Part shown: one piece after another, positions 5,161 to 6,869 of the stretch
How positions within the stretch are numbered: the stretch's first letter is position 1
Layout of the letters: every line of letters begins with the position of its first letter
DNA from: Weeksellaceae bacterium
Lineage (GTDB): Bacteria > Bacteroidota > Bacteroidia > Flavobacteriales > Weeksellaceae
DNA length: 6,869 nucleotides
Assembly (NCBI GenBank): GCA_022701475.1
Contig: JAKOOI010000264.1
Coordinates: 1 to 6,869, forward strand
Direction: 5' to 3'
The notes under the pieces: generated by a model
Database searches by the model: none
Told to the model about the DNA's origin: nothing
The model's input: only the letters and a program-made list of their open reading frames with translations
Position numbers and translations under genes: made by a program

Positions 5161-6523
5161 AAAAAATATTCCCCAGCACCTCATCATTGGTTACTTCCCC
5201 GGAAATCTCGCCGAGATGTTCTAAAGCATTGCGCAGCTCGTAGGCCAGGAGTTCGGTGGAGATACGGAAGGTGATGGCTTCATGGACTTTATGGACGGCT
5301 TCCATGGATTTGCGGAGGGCTTCGAAGTGGCGCTGGTTGGTGATCACCACATTGTTCTCGGAGGCTTTGAGCTGTTCCACGTAAGAGGAAAGCTCGTTTT
5401 TCAGGTCCTGGAGGTTCTGGTCTTCGACCGCCGAAATCCGGATAAAGTCGAAGTCGTGGGAAATGGCTTTCCGGAATACCTCTTCCACTTTCTCATGCTG
5501 CGTCGGCATTACTTCGTCGATCTTCGTGGCGCAGATGATCAGCTTCAGGTCTTCCCGCTGGAGGGAGAGGATCATTTCTATATCCTCGGAAAAGTCTTCG
5601 GTGGCGGCATCGGCAAGATACACCAGGATCTGGGCATGTTCCACTTTTTCCCTGGCTTTCTTCACCCCGATGGCTTCGATTTCATCCGCCGTTTCCCGCA
5701 GTCCTGCCGTATCGATCAGGCGGAAGGCATGGCCTTTGATGTGCAGCACTTCTTCGATCGTATCCCGCGTAGTCCCGGCAATATTGCTCACAATCGCCCG
5801 TTGTTCTTTCAGTAAGGCGTTCAGCAGGGTGGATTTCCCGGCATTCGGTTTTCCGATGATGGCTACGGCCGTCCCGTTTTTAATGGCATTCCCGTACTGG
5901 AAGCTTTCGATCAGGGAATTCAGCTTCAGCTCTATCCTGTTGAGGAGCTGTGTCAGGGCCGAGCGGTCGGCAAACTCCACGTCTTCTTCCGCAAAGTCAA
6001 GCTCCAGTTCGATCAGCGATACGAAATTGAGGAGGTCGGTCCTCAGAATGGAAATCTCGTTGGTGATCCCTCCTTTCAGCTGGCTGATGGCCACTTTCCG
6101 TGAAGCTTCGTTTTCGGAAGCGATGACGTCGGCAATAGCTTCGGCCTGTGACAGGTCGATCCGGCCGTTGATGAAGGCGCGGAGGGTGAATTCCCCGGCC
6201 TTGGCCATACGGGCTCCGTTCCCGGTCAGGGTTTCCAGAATACGTTTCCCGATATGCGGCGAACCGTGAAAAGCAATCTCCACGGAGTTTTCCGTCGTAA
6301 AGCTTTTCGGAGCCAGGAAAATCGACAGCATGACCTCATCGATCGCCTCTTCCCCATCCATAAAATAACCGTAATGGATAGTGTGGGACTTCTGCTTAAA
6401 CAGGTTTTTTCCCGGAAAAGACTTCTGGACCACAGACAGGGATTCATTTCCTGAAACGCGGATAATCCCCAATGCCCCTACGCCGTTGGCCGTAGCCAGC
6501 GCACAAATCGTATCGTTATTCAT
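5138..6523 (-). CDS. mnmE: tRNA modification GTPase MnmE
   Basis: MnmE (TrmE/ThdF) works in the cytoplasm with MnmG to add the 5-carboxymethylaminomethyl group to the wobble uridine of several tRNAs, using a folate one-carbon donor and GTP hydrolysis. The N-terminal folate-binding, dimer-forming domain starts at MNNDTICALATANG and carries AKAGEFTLRAFINGRIDLSQ (107-126). The G domain is inserted in the helical domain: P-loop GKPNAGKST at 224-232, G2 TTRD at 251-254, G3 DTAGL at 271-275 and G4 TKID at 333-336, with Thr in place of the usual Asn. The C-terminus FCIGK supplies the conserved Cys458. At 461 residues the protein is full length with normal ends and a TAA stop. The start is supported by the conserved N-terminus; no Shine-Dalgarno is visible. 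Base composition is clearly more GC-rich than the integrase region behind it. Confidence 0.98.
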   Translation of the reverse strand: MNNDTICALATANGVGALGIIRVSGNESLSVVQKSFPGKNLFKQKSHTIHYGYFMDGEEAIDEVMLSIFLAPKSFTTENSVEIAFHGSPHIGKRILETLTGNGARMAKAGEFTLRAFINGRIDLSQAEAIADVIASENEASRKVAISQLKGGITNEISILRTDLLNFVSLIELELDFAEEDVEFADRSALTQLLNRIELKLNSLIESFQYGNAIKNGTAVAIIGKPNAGKSTLLNALLKEQRAIVSNIAGTTRDTIEEVLHIKGHAFRLIDTAGLRETADEIEAIGVKKAREKVEHAQILVYLADAATEDFSEDIEMILSLQREDLKLIICATKIDEVMPTQHEKVEEVFRKAISHDFDFIRISAVEDQNLQDLKNELSSYVEQLKASENNVVITNQRHFEALRKSMEAVHKVHEAITFRISTELLAYELRNALEHLGEISGEVTNDEVLGNIFSKFCIGK

Positions 6524-6527
6524 GATG

Positions 6528-6535
6528 CAAATTTA
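6528..6535 (-). promoter_or_regulatory. TAnnTTTG box just upstream of mnmE
   Basis: Read on the minus strand, 6535-6528 is TAAATTTG, a perfect Bacteroidota -7 box. Its last base is only 4 bp before the mnmE ATG (6523-6521), so transcription would start at or next to the start codon and the mRNA would be leaderless. The nearest upstream TTTG is only 13 bp away, shorter than the usual spacer, so the box may be chance. Confidence 0.3.
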
Positions 6536-6869
6536 CGGTTTTTAATAGCAAACTGCCATACCGTTTGTCTATTGCCGCAATCGGGTGCCGGCCGGAAAGT
6601 AAATGATCGGTGGCGGTGAGTCCGGCCGGAGACCCCATAGGCCGGAAATGGTTTTTAACAGGACGCGAACAAAAAGTCCTGATGCAGAAATTCCTGCTTG
6701 CTTTTTCAGTGGCAACGGCACTTCCTCCAGGAAACGACTGCAGTACATAAAGGCCGATGTACAATCCGCACGGCTTATCGGTCTGTAAGAAAAAAAAGAT
6801 TATGACCTGGTATTACCAAGACTCCTTATGACCCGGTGATTATCAGTTTGCCGGAATTTTTTCAACCAT
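6536..6869. other. Region upstream of mnmE with no recognisable gene
   Basis: No frame gives a protein I recognise; the longer open frames on both strands overlap one another and look accidental. GGCCGGA occurs three times (6590-6596, 6624-6630, 6640-6646), the middle copy inside the perfect palindrome TCCGGCCGGA (6621-6630). TTATGACCTGGT (6800-6811) and TTATGACCCGGT (6826-6837) are direct repeats 26 bp apart. A minus-strand gene may end at the window edge: MVEKIPAN-TGA (stop 6845-6843) or, in another frame, 22 codons ending at TAA (6802-6800). Neither can be decided from so few codons. A T8 tract on the minus strand (6797-6790) follows a weak CTTGG/CCAGG stem and might be a poor terminator. 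Confidence 0.45.

Noticed and set aside
5282..6269. Long plus-strand frames within mnmE
   Set aside because: They mirror the codon pattern of an intact, highly conserved gene on the other strand and give low-complexity serine/phenylalanine-rich text.
6516..6764. An 82-residue minus-strand ORF upstream of mnmE
   Set aside because: It overlaps the mnmE start in another frame, has no protein-like pattern or ribosome site, and an accidental frame also lies opposite to it.

Overview
The window looks like chromosomal DNA of a member of the Bacteroidota, most likely a Flavobacteriia such as the Chryseobacterium group; this placement is inferred from protein character, not from a search. Supporting signs are AT-rich spacers, start codons without Shine-Dalgarno sequences, two good matches to the Bacteroidota promoter -7 box (TAnnTTTG), a Bacteroidota-style porin and a Bacteroidota-style tyrosine integrase. 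Every recognised gene lies on the minus strand, so transcription runs from right to left.

Layout in transcription order. At the right, about 345 bp of moderately GC-rich DNA (6524-6869) has no recognisable gene. Next is an intact mnmE (5138-6523), a tRNA-modification GTPase. Directly behind the mnmE 3' end is a low-GC segment holding a tyrosine recombinase gene (3840-4979, split by one in-frame TGA), a small helix-turn-helix/excisionase-like gene (3363-3647) and possibly a 39-codon ORF (3141-3260). This looks like the remnant of an integrative element next to, and perhaps inserted at, the mnmE 3' end. Then comes a two-gene transport operon: an outer-membrane OprO/OprP-like porin (1814-2971, carrying an in-frame TAG near its end) and, 18 bp later, an inner-membrane DASS/CitT-type di- or tricarboxylate transporter (365-1795, intact). 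The left edge holds the start of an unrecognised gene that needs one frameshift to be read through.

Function. The porin would let small anions cross the outer membrane and the DASS carrier would import them across the inner membrane, so the pair reads as an organic-acid uptake unit. MnmE acts with MnmG on tRNA wobble uridines and is unrelated to the transporter. The integrase and excisionase-like genes would have controlled integration and excision.

Most striking feature. Three of the seven possible protein genes carry exactly one reading-frame lesion each: TAG in the porin, TGA in the integrase and a one-base shift in the left-edge gene. In all three the sequence on both sides still reads as normal protein. 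Recent decay, sequencing or assembly error, and stop-codon readthrough all fit the sequence alone. I see no convincing new multi-gene system here. The other leads are a promoter-plus-hairpin unit that could make an RNA of about 60 nt (3276-3372) and repeat clusters around the integrase gene that could be recombinase-binding sites.
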